Origin: Fontisubflavum oceani
Lineage (GTDB): Bacteria > Pseudomonadota > Alphaproteobacteria > Rhodobacterales > Rhodobacteraceae
DNA length: 64,000 nt
Assembly (NCBI RefSeq): GCF_030407165.1
Contig: NZ_CP129111.1
Coordinates: 558,001 to 622,000, forward strand
Direction: 5' to 3'
Part shown: positions 28,966 through 38,459 of the stretch, piece after piece
Numbering within the stretch: position 1 is the first letter of the stretch
Layout of the letters: each line of letters opens with the position of its first letter
Position numbers and translations under genes: made by a program
Notes under the pieces: model-generated
What the model saw: only the letters and a program-made list of their open reading frames with translations
The model's database searches: none
What the model was told of the DNA's origin: nothing

Positions 28966-30555
28966 ATGAAACTGCTAAAACCCGCCCTATTGGCGGCGGT
29001 GCTGGCTGCTGCGCTGGCCGCACCTGCCACGTATGCCGACACGCCCCCTGAATTGCTGGTCGTGGCCCAGAACATCGACGACATCGTCGCGATCGACCCG
29101 GCCCAGGCCTATGAATTCACCTCCGGCGAGTTGGTCACCAACACTTATGACCGTCTGGTCCAATATGATGCCGAGGACACGACGGTGCTGGCCCCCGGTC
29201 TCGCAACCGCTTGGGAGATCGACGCCGAGAACAAGACAATCACCTTCACACTGCGCGACGGCGCTGTTTTCCATTCCGGCAATCCGGTGCGTGCGGAAGA
29301 TGTGGTGTTTTCTTTCTCGCGTGTGGTTCAACTAAACCTCACTCCGGCGTTCATTCTGACACAGCTCGGCTGGACGCCCGAAAATGTCGGCGAGATGGTC
29401 ACGGCAGACGACAACACAGTCACCGTGCGCTATGATGGTGACTTCTCGCCCGCCTTCGTGATGAACGTGCTGGCCGCGCGACCTGCCTCCATCGTCGATA
29501 AGGTGACCGTCATGGCCAATGAGGTGGACGGCGACATGGGCAATGCCTGGTTGAACGCCAACACCGCGGGCACCGGCCCCTTCGCGCTCACCGCCTTCCG
29601 CCCGGCGGAGCTGATCCGGATGGAAGCCAATCCCGACTATTTCAACGGTGGCCCGGCCATCGAAGGCGTGATCATTCGGCATGTAGCGGAATCGGCCACG
29701 CAACAACTCCTGCTGGAATCCGGTGATGTGGATTTGGCGCGGAATTTGACGCCGGACCAAGTGGCCTCGCTCGATGGCGAAGGACTGCGGGTCGACACGT
29801 TCCCGCAAGCTGCGGTCCATTTCCTGTCCTTCAACCAAGCTGTTGATAGCCTGACGCCCCCCGCGTTTTGGGAAGCGGCCCGCTATCTGGTCGATTATGA
29901 AGGCATGACCAACTCGATCATCGCCGGTCAGATGGAAGTGCATCAGGCGTTCTGGCCCGAAGGCTTCCCAGGTGCGCTGACCGATACGCCCTACAGCTAT
30001 GACCCCGACCGCGCTCGCGCGATCTTGGAAGAGGCTGGTGTGGACCTGCCGATTACCGTGTCGCTTGACGTGATCAACGCCGCGCCCTTCACCGATATGG
30101 CGCAGTCGATCCAGGCGAGCTTCGCCGAAGCCGGAATCAACTTCGACATCCTGCCCGGCACCGGCAGCCAGGTGATCACCCGCTATCGCGAGCGGAGCCA
30201 CGAGGCGATGCTGCTCTATTGGGGCCCGGACTTCATGGACCCGCATTCGAACGCGAAAGCCTTCGCCTATAACTCGAACAACGATCAGGACGCCTATGCC
30301 GCGACCACTACCTGGCGGAATTCCTGGGCGGTGCCTGCGGAGATGAACGAGATGACAACGGCGGCGCTCACTGAAACCGATCCGGCGGCGCGCGAAGAGA
30401 TGTACCTGGAGCTGCAGCGCCAGGTACAGGAAAGCTCGCCCATCGTGATCATGTTCCAGGCGTCTTATCAGGTGGCCATGGCGGAGAACGTGTCGGGCTA
30501 CGTGAACGGCGCAACGTCTGACTTCGTGTTCTATCGTCTCGTCGACAAAAACTGA
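28966..30555 (+). CDS. Peptide-type ABC transporter substrate-binding protein
   Basis: The 529-residue SBP_bac_5 family protein has a signal peptide (MKLLKPALLAAVLAAALAAP, cleavage near TYA-D). The family N-terminal motif follows: IDPAQAYEFTSGELVTNTYD and LVQYDAEDTTVLAPGLATAW. A GGAGG site precedes the ATG. It should deliver ligand to the DppBCDF-like system encoded divergently. The neighbours, an M24 peptidase downstream and a cupin regulator upstream, point to uptake of a dipeptide-like or opine-like compound, but the ligand cannot be read from the sequence. A strong terminator follows. Confidence 0.93.
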   Translation: MKLLKPALLAAVLAAALAAPATYADTPPELLVVAQNIDDIVAIDPAQAYEFTSGELVTNTYDRLVQYDAEDTTVLAPGLATAWEIDAENKTITFTLRDGAVFHSGNPVRAEDVVFSFSRVVQLNLTPAFILTQLGWTPENVGEMVTADDNTVTVRYDGDFSPAFVMNVLAARPASIVDKVTVMANEVDGDMGNAWLNANTAGTGPFALTAFRPAELIRMEANPDYFNGGPAIEGVIIRHVAESATQQLLLESGDVDLARNLTPDQVASLDGEGLRVDTFPQAAVHFLSFNQAVDSLTPPAFWEAARYLVDYEGMTNSIIAGQMEVHQAFWPEGFPGALTDTPYSYDPDRARAILEEAGVDLPITVSLDVINAAPFTDMAQSIQASFAEAGINFDILPGTGSQVITRYRERSHEAMLLYWGPDFMDPHSNAKAFAYNSNNDQDAYAATTTWRNSWAVPAEMNEMTTAALTETDPAAREEMYLELQRQVQESSPIVIMFQASYQVAMAENVSGYVNGATSDFVFYRLVDKN

Positions 30556-30565
30556 TCTCTCCCTG

Positions 30566-30600
30566 CCGCTGGCCCCTTCGGGGGCCGGCGGTTCTTTGTT
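30566..30600 (+). terminator. Rho-independent terminator after the binding-protein gene
   Basis: An 11-bp G+C-rich stem (30566-30576 with 30581-30591, one G-T wobble) closes a TTCG tetraloop and is followed by TTCTTTGTT. It lies 10 bases after the stop. Partial read-through could still feed the peptidase gene 60 bases downstream. Confidence 0.8.
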
Positions 30601-30614
30601 CGAAGGACAGTTTT

Positions 30615-31718
30615 ATGACCCTCTATCACGACCGTATTGACCGGCTGCGCGCCCGGATGACCGAGACCGGCACCGATCTGGTGGCGCTTGGGCCCACAAG
30701 CCATATGCGCTGGCTTTCGGGTGCCGATCCGCATGGAGATGAGCGGCCCGTGATGCTGTTGGTCAGCCAGGCCCATGCCGGGTTTTTGATGCCCGCGCTT
30801 AACGCAAACTCGGTGCGACAGGTGACGGACCTGCCCTTCGAAACCTGGGCCGATGACCAGGGGCCGGGCGCGGCCTTGGACCGGTTGCTGGCAAGCTGCG
30901 AAGTTACTGGCGCAGATCAAACCGTCGCTTTGGATGAGGCGATGCGCGCCGATTTTGCACTGTTGTTGCTCGACGCGCTGGACGCGCCCAAACGCAGGTT
31001 CTCAGACGACACACTCGGGCATCTGCGTGGCATGAAAGACCCTGCCGAGATATCCACCTTACGGGACTGCGCCCATCTGAACGACGCGGCCTGCCAGGCC
31101 GGGTTTGCCGCGCTCCGCGAGGGCATGACGGAACATGACGTGGCGCAGGTGATCCACGATCATTACAAGGCAAATGGCGCGACGCCCGAATTCACCATTG
31201 TGGCCTTCGGCGCAAACGGCGCCTTCCCGCATCACCACACTGGCGATACGCGCCTCGCCGAGGGCATGGCCGTGCTGATCGATACCGGGTGTCGGATCAA
31301 TGGGTACCCGAGTGACATGACCCGCTGCGGCTGGTACGGATCGACGCCCGACCCAGAGTTCCTACGGGTAGCCGCCGTGGTCGAGGAGGCGGTCCAAGCG
31401 GCGCTTGCTGTCGTTCGACCAGGCATACAGGCCAAAGAGGTGGATGCCGCCGCGCGCGATGTGATTGCCGCGGCCGGATATGGCGACTATTTCGTGCATC
31501 GGACAGGCCATGGGCTGGGCATCGATGTGCACGAACCGCCCTATATCACCGCCACATCCGAAACCGTTTTGCGGGAAGGAAACGTCTTCTCGATCGAGCC
31601 TGGAATCTACCTGCCAGGGCGCTTCGGCATTCGAGTAGAAGACATTGTGACAGTAGCGCCGGACGGCGCAGAGATTCTCTCGTCTCTTCCGCGCGATATC
31701 TGGGTACCCAGCCGTTAG
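30615..31718 (+). CDS. M24-family Xaa-Pro aminopeptidase / dipeptidase
   Basis: The 367-residue protein has an N-terminal creatinase-like domain (about 1-130) and a C-terminal pita-bread catalytic domain. The five metal ligands are in place: Asp in VLIDTGCRI and in GYPSDMTRCG, His in HRTGHGLGIDVHE, Glu in FSIEPGIYLPG and Glu in GIRVEDIVTV. It is a two-metal hydrolase of Xaa-Pro or related dipeptides, or an amidinohydrolase of that fold. The GAAGGACAG ribosome-binding region precedes the ATG. Next to a peptide ABC transporter it probably cleaves the imported substrate. Confidence 0.92.
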   Translation: MTLYHDRIDRLRARMTETGTDLVALGPTSHMRWLSGADPHGDERPVMLLVSQAHAGFLMPALNANSVRQVTDLPFETWADDQGPGAALDRLLASCEVTGADQTVALDEAMRADFALLLLDALDAPKRRFSDDTLGHLRGMKDPAEISTLRDCAHLNDAACQAGFAALREGMTEHDVAQVIHDHYKANGATPEFTIVAFGANGAFPHHHTGDTRLAEGMAVLIDTGCRINGYPSDMTRCGWYGSTPDPEFLRVAAVVEEAVQAALAVVRPGIQAKEVDAAARDVIAAAGYGDYFVHRTGHGLGIDVHEPPYITATSETVLREGNVFSIEPGIYLPGRFGIRVEDIVTVAPDGAEILSSLPRDIWVPSR

Positions 31719-32105
31719 AAGCTGAAGCAACATTCGCATGCGATGAAACCCAACGGTTTGGCGGAGGTTGAAACCGTTCTTTCAAAGTGGAGACAATCCC
31801 GGACGCGGCCACCCGTGTTCTCCCGCATCGCATGCCCAGCTAGAACAGCGGCTTCGGCCAGCGATCAGCATCTTTGAAGCTTGGCGAACGTCAAAGCATT
31901 TCTGAATATGCGTTAGTCGCGTGGTCCGAAAAACAAGCGCCGCCCCCGAATCTAACCACTTTCGTAACCTCCTGCATCAGAATCATTGGCTAGAACGATC
32001 AGGTCTCTGCCGATCGATAGGAAAAAACACCTGAAGAGATAGTTGCAATCGAAATTAATGGATATGACGTTTGGAGTAGCTCACGAACGAACTCCGAGGG
32101 ACAAA
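31719..32105. other. Intergenic region, no gene seen
   Basis: The 387 bases between the peptidase and the Cys-rich protein hold no frame with a ribosome-binding site and no clear hairpin. G+C falls toward the 3' end, where the promoter of the following gene is expected. Confidence 0.6.
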
Positions 32106-32462
32106 ATGAATACGCCGAATGGATGCCCGCAATGCAGCGGCTTTGGTTGGGTTGTATGTCTCTGTGACGGAGATAGGTGCACTTGCGAAAACTATGGCGA
32201 AGTATTTTGCCCAACATGCGGTGGCAACGGGAAAATGTTGTCAGCGCACATCGCGGAAAATGATGGTAGCCCCTTCGACCCAGCATCGCCCATAGAGATC
32301 GAAACTCTCACGGTAGATGCAACCGAAGGCACGACCGAACCGCCAAATGAGATCAGGCTTGATCACCCGCTGGTTGGCACAATTCCGTCGGGCGATGACG
32401 AAGAGATCCCAATCGGCCTGACGGAAGCCGACATCGATGAAGAGTATGCGTTCGGGACATAG
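32106..32462 (+). CDS. Small cysteine-rich (zinc-ribbon-like) protein
   Basis: I start at ATG 32106 (MNTPNGCPQCSGFGWVVCLC) because GAGGGAC sits just upstream; the frame is open from 32043. The 118-residue product has three Cys clusters in its first 40 residues: CPQCSGFG, CLCDGDRCTC and CPTCGGNG. The first and third are CxxCxGxG units like those of the DnaJ zinc centre, so two metal sites are likely. The second half is acidic and apparently disordered (TEADIDEEYAFGT at the end). It stands alone between two long gaps. Role unknown; a chaperone-like or protein-binding role would be inference. Confidence 0.65.
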   Translation: MNTPNGCPQCSGFGWVVCLCDGDRCTCENYGEVFCPTCGGNGKMLSAHIAENDGSPFDPASPIEIETLTVDATEGTTEPPNEIRLDHPLVGTIPSGDDEEIPIGLTEADIDEEYAFGT

Positions 32463-32775
32463 GTTCTGGACTGTTCTTTGACACTGACGAAACAGGCACA
32501 TGAAGCCAGAGAATAGACCTGGTCAAAGAATCGAAATGCCGCCGCAAACCATCGAACGGCAGCGTCCTGGAAGCGGCAGTTTTCCAGGGCGCGTATCTCC
32601 TGAGCACCTTCATAGAAAACGTTAACGTTAGACACTGTACTTAAAGTGGGCGGCTAGGACGATCCAACGTGCGGAGTGCAAACGGCGATGCTTCTGGCCG
32701 CCAATTTTGGGGCAACGAACGGGCTGGCAATACATAGCTGGCACTCCTAAAACAACCCCCGCGAAAGGCAAAGAT
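32463..32775. other. Intergenic region with a 12-base palindrome
   Basis: No gene is supported in these 313 bases. At 32618-32629 AACGTTAACGTT is a perfect palindrome, 147 bases before the phosphatase start. Its core GTTAACGTT also occurs at 38273-38281 in the wzc/yjbH divergent region. Small antisense frames here lack ribosome-binding sites. Confidence 0.5.
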
Positions 32776-33576
32776 ATGAAAGTGATCCGCCAGTTTTTGG
32801 GGCGTCGAGCGAGCGCCCAGGGGGTAACCTCGCAAGGTACGAGCACGGAGCCTCCCGCGCCCGAGCGTGATGTCTATGTTGTGGGCGATATCCATGGGCG
32901 GCTCGATCTTCTAGAGCGCCTGCTAGAGGCGATCGACGCAGACCTCACAAAGAGGGCGATTGAAGACCCGCAGTTGGTCTTTGTAGGAGACTACATTGAT
33001 CGGGGGGAACAAAGTGCCGAGGTCCTTCGACGTTTGAGGGAACTCGAGATGGCGCATAGCGACAATGTCGTTTGCTTGATGGGAAACCATGAGCGGATGA
33101 TGCTGGACTTCATCGAAAATCCACCGCGCTATGGGCCGCGATGGTTGCGGAATGGGGGCTTGCAGACATTGGCTAGCTTTTCCGTCTCCGCCGCAGGCGT
33201 TGGCGAAACTGTTGCCCCAGAAATCTTCATCAACCTAGCCGGTGAGTTGCGAGACCGAATTGGCAAAGATCTAGAGGCCTGGGTAAGACACCGGCCATTG
33301 ATTTGGAACAGTGGAACTCTGTGGGTCGTCCATGCGGGCGTTGATCCTGTAACTCCAATGCCGGACCAGAATGCGAAGGCCTTGCTTTGGGGGCATGGCG
33401 ACTTTTTCAAATCCGGACGAGCGGATGGGCAATGGGTTGCTCATGGCCACACGATCACCGACCATCCGCTAGCCGATAATCACAGAATTTCGATTGATAC
33501 CGGTGCCGTCTACACAAACCGTCTAACAGCCGCCTTAGTCCGGCCGAACGGATCGGTCAGCTTCATAAGCACCTAA
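32776..33576 (+). CDS. PPP-family metallophosphatase (serine/threonine or ApaH-like)
   Basis: The 266-residue protein (start MKVIRQFLGRRASAQGVTSQ) has the metallophosphatase motifs in order: GDIHG (Asp38, His40), GDYIDRG (Asp72, Arg76), GNHE (Asn104, His105) and, later, His in VVHAGVDP and in WVAHGHTITD. This is the PPP arrangement shared by bacterial PrpA/PrpB-like serine/threonine phosphatases and diadenosine tetraphosphatase. The short form near EPS genes suggests a protein phosphatase, perhaps opposing the nearby tyrosine kinase or another kinase, but that is inference. The first 30 residues are polar and variable. An AAAGGC stretch precedes the ATG. Confidence 0.85.
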   Translation: MKVIRQFLGRRASAQGVTSQGTSTEPPAPERDVYVVGDIHGRLDLLERLLEAIDADLTKRAIEDPQLVFVGDYIDRGEQSAEVLRRLRELEMAHSDNVVCLMGNHERMMLDFIENPPRYGPRWLRNGGLQTLASFSVSAAGVGETVAPEIFINLAGELRDRIGKDLEAWVRHRPLIWNSGTLWVVHAGVDPVTPMPDQNAKALLWGHGDFFKSGRADGQWVAHGHTITDHPLADNHRISIDTGAVYTNRLTAALVRPNGSVSFIST

Positions 33577-33645
33577 GATGAGGTCGAACTGATCGTCTTC
33601 AATTTCGACGTCGGCGAGATTTAGCCTATCAGCGCCAGCAAACCA

Positions 33646-34395
33646 TCATTTACCATCTCGAATCAAGACGGTCCGCAAAGTCTTTACAAAGATGCGCCAA
33701 TCGAGATTGAAGCCCGCATCACGGATATATTGCAGATCCAGCTCCGCTTTCCTTTGCGTCGCGGCAACCCCCTCGGCGTAGCCATGTTCGACCTGTGCGA
33801 GGCCGCTGATACCTGGGCGGATCATATGGCGCTCACGGTATCCAGGGATCTGACGCACATAGGTGCGGGCATGCGTAAAATAATCCGGGCGCGGTCCGAT
33901 CAGGCTCATATCCCCCTTCAACACATTGATTATCTGAGGTAATTCATCAATACGCGTCTTTCTGAGACACCTGCCCAGCGGCGTGATCCGGTGACAATCG
34001 ATTGGGTCATCCGCGCCGCGCCGAGCGCTCTCCTTTGTGGCGGTCCTCGAAACCATGGTCCGAAACTTTAGAACATGAAACGCGCGACACCCCCGACCCA
34101 TTCGGATCTGGACGAAAAACAGCGGCCCGGGATTGAAAAACGGATTGAGCAAGAGCAGCACCGCGGCGATCAGCAACATGGGGCCAAGCAGGAAAAGTGA
34201 CCAAATTATGTCAAAGAGCCGTTTGAACACCCAGAATGCCCGCCGCCCTCCAATCGACTCATTCGTGGAGCTGCCTTGCGATAAGGCGCGGCGTACCAAC
34301 AAAGTCTCATAACGGGATAGAAAGACAGCTTTTCTAGTGTGGTATCTGTACCTAAGAGCCCGAACCGGGCTGTCTTCAGGACTGGGAGCAGACAT
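33646..34395 (-). CDS. Exopolysaccharide-initiating sugar transferase (WcaJ/ExoY-like)
   Basis: The protein of about 249 residues (from MSAPSPEDSPVRALRYRYHT; an ATG at 34425 is an alternative) has one membrane segment (IIWSLFLLGPMLLIAAVLLLL) followed by the bacterial sugar transferase domain PF02397. Recognised parts are KFRTM, LRKTRIDELPQIINVLKGDM, SLIGPRPDYF and RPGISGLAQV. Such enzymes move a hexose-1-phosphate onto undecaprenyl phosphate at the inner membrane, the first step of EPS or O-unit synthesis. It is the short ExoY-type without the CoA-binding-like N-terminal domain of WcaJ. It is divergent from the export lipoprotein gene. Confidence 0.9.
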   Translation of the reverse strand: MSAPSPEDSPVRALRYRYHTRKAVFLSRYETLLVRRALSQGSSTNESIGGRRAFWVFKRLFDIIWSLFLLGPMLLIAAVLLLLNPFFNPGPLFFVQIRMGRGCRAFHVLKFRTMVSRTATKESARRGADDPIDCHRITPLGRCLRKTRIDELPQIINVLKGDMSLIGPRPDYFTHARTYVRQIPGYRERHMIRPGISGLAQVEHGYAEGVAATQRKAELDLQYIRDAGFNLDWRIFVKTLRTVLIRDGK

Positions 34396-34702
34396 CGTCA
34401 ACCTATCAATGAGAAATAGACGCATATTTACGCCCGAAAAGCTTACCTAAAAGTTAGGCACGCCATCGACTATTGCTCCAGTTTGGTTTTTTTGGAGAAT
34501 CGCACTCCTTAATCTTTGATAAACGAAATGCCTCTCCCAATAAAGAGGGAGCTCCGGGACCGTGACAATAAGTCGACCAACCGCCGACGCCGGGTAGCTA
34601 GAGAGCCGTGCGGCGGAGTTGAACAGACCTTGACTGGAAGCGGTGGATCGGTCACGGCAATGATGGAATGTGCAACGACGTTGCTGACGCGATGAGGCCT
34701 CG
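34396..34702. other. Divergent intergenic region between sugar transferase and export lipoprotein
   Basis: About 307 bases with an AT-rich core (34430-34530) must hold the promoters of both EPS transcripts. I could not identify a clear operator; no gene is supported. Confidence 0.55.
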
Positions 34703-36052
34703 ATGAGATTTCTTTTTTCTGCAGTATTTGTTTTCCTTACGCTGTCTGGCTGCGGCGCGGCATACTTCTCTTCGGACGTGCAAGAAAGCGCGGATGCCAA
34801 TGTTCGTGTGATCCCAGTGACGCCAGAAACGGTGCTTGCAGCGAACCGATCGAGCTACAATCCGCAAAGCCTTCCCGCCGCATTTTCGGTCATTGCGGAC
34901 CGCCCGAACCAGCCACGCGGAGTTGGGGCTTTGCCGGACCCCGTGTTTGACCCGGAAACACGGCCCGCGGTGATGGAGACAAGGCTTCCGGCACCTGCGC
35001 AACCGGAACCCTACACCATCGGCGTGGGGGATGTTGTTCTCCTCTCGACATCTCAGACCGCCACCAGCGTCGAAGAGCTTTCAGGTCTTCTGGCCGCACA
35101 AACCGGACGGCAAGGATACACAGTTCAAGACGACGGTGCGATTTCCATTCCAGATGTTGGGCGCATTTCAATCGGCGGCATGACGCTTGAAGAGGCCGAA
35201 GATGCCGTGTTCCAGGGTCTGGTTGAAAACCGGGTCGACCCGACCTTCAGCCTTGAACTGGCGGAGTTCAATTCGCGCCGCGTGTCGGTTGGAGGGGCGG
35301 TCGCATCGCCCGGTATCGTACCGATCACGCTGCAACCTCTCTATCTGGAAGAAGCGCTGGCCAGGGCCGGTGGGGTGGAGGTTCGTGCCCGCAATGGGGC
35401 GATGGTGCGACTCTATCGCGATGGATCGCTGTTCCAGATACCTGCCAGCGAACTGTATTCTGGAAGCGGCTTGCGACGAGTCCTCTTGCGCGATGGAGAC
35501 AGTGTTTTTGTCGACACATCCTTCGATCTGGATGCTGCCGAAGCCTATTTCGAAGAGCAGATCACGTTGATCCAGGTGCGTCAGCAAGCGCGGGCACAGG
35601 CTTTGCAAGAGTTGCAGTTCGAGATGTCTCTCCGACGCGACGCCCTTGAGGAACAAAGAAGCAATTTCCGCGACAGGTTAGAATTCGGGGCAGAAGATCG
35701 CGATTATGTCTATGTGATCGGCGAGGTGGGTACCCAGTCGAGATTTGCCCTACCTTATAACAACACGGCTGTTCTGGCCGATGCGTTGCTCGAAAATGGC
35801 GGGGTGACACCAGCCACAGGTAATCCAGGCCAGATCTATGTCCTGCGTGGGCCACAGGACCCCAGAGATTTCGCGTCGATCACTGCCTTGCATCTGGATG
35901 CGACGAACGCGGTGAACTTCTTGTTGGCAACCCGGTTGGAGCTACGGCGCGGAGACGTGATTTTCGTGGCAGAACAACCCATCACACGCTGGAACCGCGC
36001 GCTTCAGCAGGTCATTCCAACGCTGAATGTGTCAAACAATCTGGCCAACTGA
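34703..36052 (+). CDS. Polysaccharide export lipoprotein (Wza/OPX family)
   Basis: The 449-residue protein has a lipoprotein signal peptide with lipobox LSGC (Cys17). The poly_export domain (PYTIGVGDVVLLSTSQTATS, about 109-128; then YTVQDDGAISIPDVGRISIG) and SLBB-type domains (RRVSVGGAVASPGIVPITLQ; later DYVYVIGEVGTQSRFALPYN) follow. OPX proteins form the outer-membrane exit for polysaccharide. A long Gln/Glu-rich helix (about 280-325) lies between the SLBB repeats. It is convergent with the Wzc-like kinase gene, ending 9 bases from its stop. Confidence 0.93.
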   Translation: MRFLFSAVFVFLTLSGCGAAYFSSDVQESADANVRVIPVTPETVLAANRSSYNPQSLPAAFSVIADRPNQPRGVGALPDPVFDPETRPAVMETRLPAPAQPEPYTIGVGDVVLLSTSQTATSVEELSGLLAAQTGRQGYTVQDDGAISIPDVGRISIGGMTLEEAEDAVFQGLVENRVDPTFSLELAEFNSRRVSVGGAVASPGIVPITLQPLYLEEALARAGGVEVRARNGAMVRLYRDGSLFQIPASELYSGSGLRRVLLRDGDSVFVDTSFDLDAAEAYFEEQITLIQVRQQARAQALQELQFEMSLRRDALEEQRSNFRDRLEFGAEDRDYVYVIGEVGTQSRFALPYNNTAVLADALLENGGVTPATGNPGQIYVLRGPQDPRDFASITALHLDATNAVNFLLATRLELRRGDVIFVAEQPITRWNRALQQVIPTLNVSNNLAN

Positions 36053-36061
36053 CTACGGCCG

Positions 36062-38169
36062 CTAGTGGTCATAGTATTTTGATCCCTCGGCATCGTATCC
36101 ATATTGGCCACCGTAACCGTAGGATTTCATCTTACGCTGGTTGACCTGCGACAACACCAAACCGGTGATGGTCAGCCCCACACTGTCCAGCATGTCTAGC
36201 CCTTGGCGCACCTGAGTCTTCGTTGTCCGGTCCCAAGCCACACCGTAGATGATGGCATCGGCATGGGAACCGATCACGCGCGCATCGGGAACAGCCAGCA
36301 CCGGCGGCGTATCGATGATGATGTAGTCGTAGCTAGCTCTGAGATCTGCCATTAGGGATGCAAACTTTTCGGATGTGAACAAATCGGTTGCATTCACATC
36401 GGATTTACTGCCGGTCAGCACGTCAAAACCGACATCGGGGACAAACGGGTCAACATCTTCTGCTTTGACGTTGCCCAATAAGAGATCGAGGAGTGACACG
36501 CTGGCGTCGGTGTCAAAATACTCCTTAAAGGTTCTACGGCGGATATCCGCCTCGATAAGTAGAACCTTTTTGCCCATCCCCGTCATGATGCGGCTCAGCG
36601 ATAGAGCCAGCGTCGTCTTGCCTTCCCCTGGCACTGAGGAGGTGATCATTATGACACGTGGCGGCTTGTCGACATTCGACATCAGCACCGATGTGCGCAG
36701 GTTGCGAATCGCCTCGGCGACGATGGAGTTGGGTTTGTCCGAGAGGTAGCGCAAGGTCGCCTGGCGATCCTTGGCCGGTATCACTGGCACAGAAGCTAGA
36801 ACCGTTCGATGCGTATGTTGGCGCAGCTCGTCGGATGTTCGGAACCCAGCAAAACGCATCTCTCGCAGCAACACAAAGCCGCCTCCGAGCATGACGCCAA
36901 GGAGAGCCGACAGTGCAACAATAACCGTTTTTCTGGGACTCGACGCCGGTCGCGGAACAGCTTCGGAAATGATCCGACTGTCGGCCACTTCCAATCCTTG
37001 CTGCACGTTGGTTTCCTGCAGACGTGTGAAGAAGTTTTCATAAAGCAGCCGAGCGGCCTCAGCCTCACGCTCCAATTGCTGAAGCGCGATCAGCTCTTCG
37101 GACTGCCGCTGGATTCGTGCCGATAGCTCTTGCTCTGCGTTCTCCAGCGCCGCGACCTGCTGTTCGTTGCGCACAGCGTCAGAGGCTAGCTGGTCAAGAT
37201 AATCATCCAACTGTGCATTGAGTTCGGCCTCGGAGATACGGCCATTGCGAAATTGAGTCAGGGACCGCGTTAGGCGAAACTCATCAGCAGCAAGAATGAA
37301 GCCTTCCACATCCTGTTGAGACTGCAACATTTGCAATGTCTCTAGGCGGGCCCGCATATCGGTCGCGCGTACCTCTTGCTCTCTTATGCGCGTCCGTAAT
37401 TCACGCAACTGGATACCTTGCGCCACCAGGACCTCCGGGCTGATCATCTCTGCCTGCTCGGAAAAAGCCGCCAGTTGCCCCTCCACATCTTCCAAGTTCT
37501 CCCGAAGTTCCACCGTTCGGGTGGACAAGAACGCGGTCGCACGCGTAAGGGCCTCGAGCTTCACCAATATCTGGTTCTCGATGTAAATCTCGGCCAAGGC
37601 GTTGGCGATGCGCACTGATTTCGCCGGTTCTGTCGTGGTTACCGAGATTGTCAGCGCGAGCGACGAACGCACACTGCTTGCAGAGATCTGCTGCAGCAGC
37701 GTGTCGATGACTTCATCCCTGACCGACGATGTCACCTCCTCGGCGGGTCCGCCCTGAAGCGGAGCCAACACCGCAGCACGTAAGTTATCGAACCTTGACC
37801 GAACTCGTAAGGCCGGGTTGAACTCTGGGTCCGATGTCGATCCAGCCGGTCGACCAATTGCCCAACCAGCTCGCGCGATCGGAGCACCTCAAGCTCTGTA
37901 TTAATCGCGACGTTGTCCCAAGCGCCGCCACCGAGAATACTCTCAATATCTGTTATGACCTGTTGCTGCTGAGCATTCAGTGCGACCGTGACAGTCGCCG
38001 GATAGAGTGGCACGGCCAATCTGAAGGCATACACGCCGCCAAGCACCATGCTGAGAACCGCGGCCATCAGCACAATCCATTTGCCGCGCCAAAGCGTTCC
38101 TAGCAAAGCCAAGAGGTCTATCTCGTCGTCGGGCTCGACGTCAGGCGCCGGGACAAACTGCTGATTCAT
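36062..38169 (-). pseudogene. Wzc-like chain-length determinant / tyrosine autokinase, single-base frameshift
   Basis: The N-terminal frame (start MNQQFVPAPDVEPDDEIDLL at 38167-38169) has the first Wzz helix (WIVLMAAVLSMVLGGVYAFR), then loses sense after LVDRLD near 37840. Sense resumes in the other frame as TSDPEFNPALRVRSRFDNLR, so one base is missing within 37837-37840; this is not a homopolymer. The rest holds coiled-coil periplasmic helices, the second membrane helix (VIVALSALLGVMLGGGFVLL) and a BY-kinase domain with SSVPGEGKTTLALSL (Walker A), VLLIEADIRRRTF (A') and YDYIIIDTPPVL (B). It ends in a tyrosine cluster (SYGYGGQYGYDAEGSKYYDH). Restored length is about 702 residues, normal for Wzc. 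It controls polymer length and export with the OPX protein. Confidence 0.85.
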
Positions 38170-38459
38170 AACTACCGATACATCCTGGAAAGAAGTACCC
38201 CTAACTAGCGAATACGATCGGCGGGAAAAAGGCGGCATTTGCAGTGCTGTTTATTTTTAAATTGCGATGCTGGTTAACGTTTTATTTACGTTTCTCTGCT
38301 GGCTATTCGGAACGCGGTTGCCGCTCACTCTGCGATGTGATGTGGTGGCACCGTAACAAACACCTATGAGAGTGCATTATCGCCACATTGTCTTTTTGGC
38401 AGCGGCGTGCACTCTATGACTCGGCGAGTGGATTAAACATCACCGTGCAGCTACCCCGA

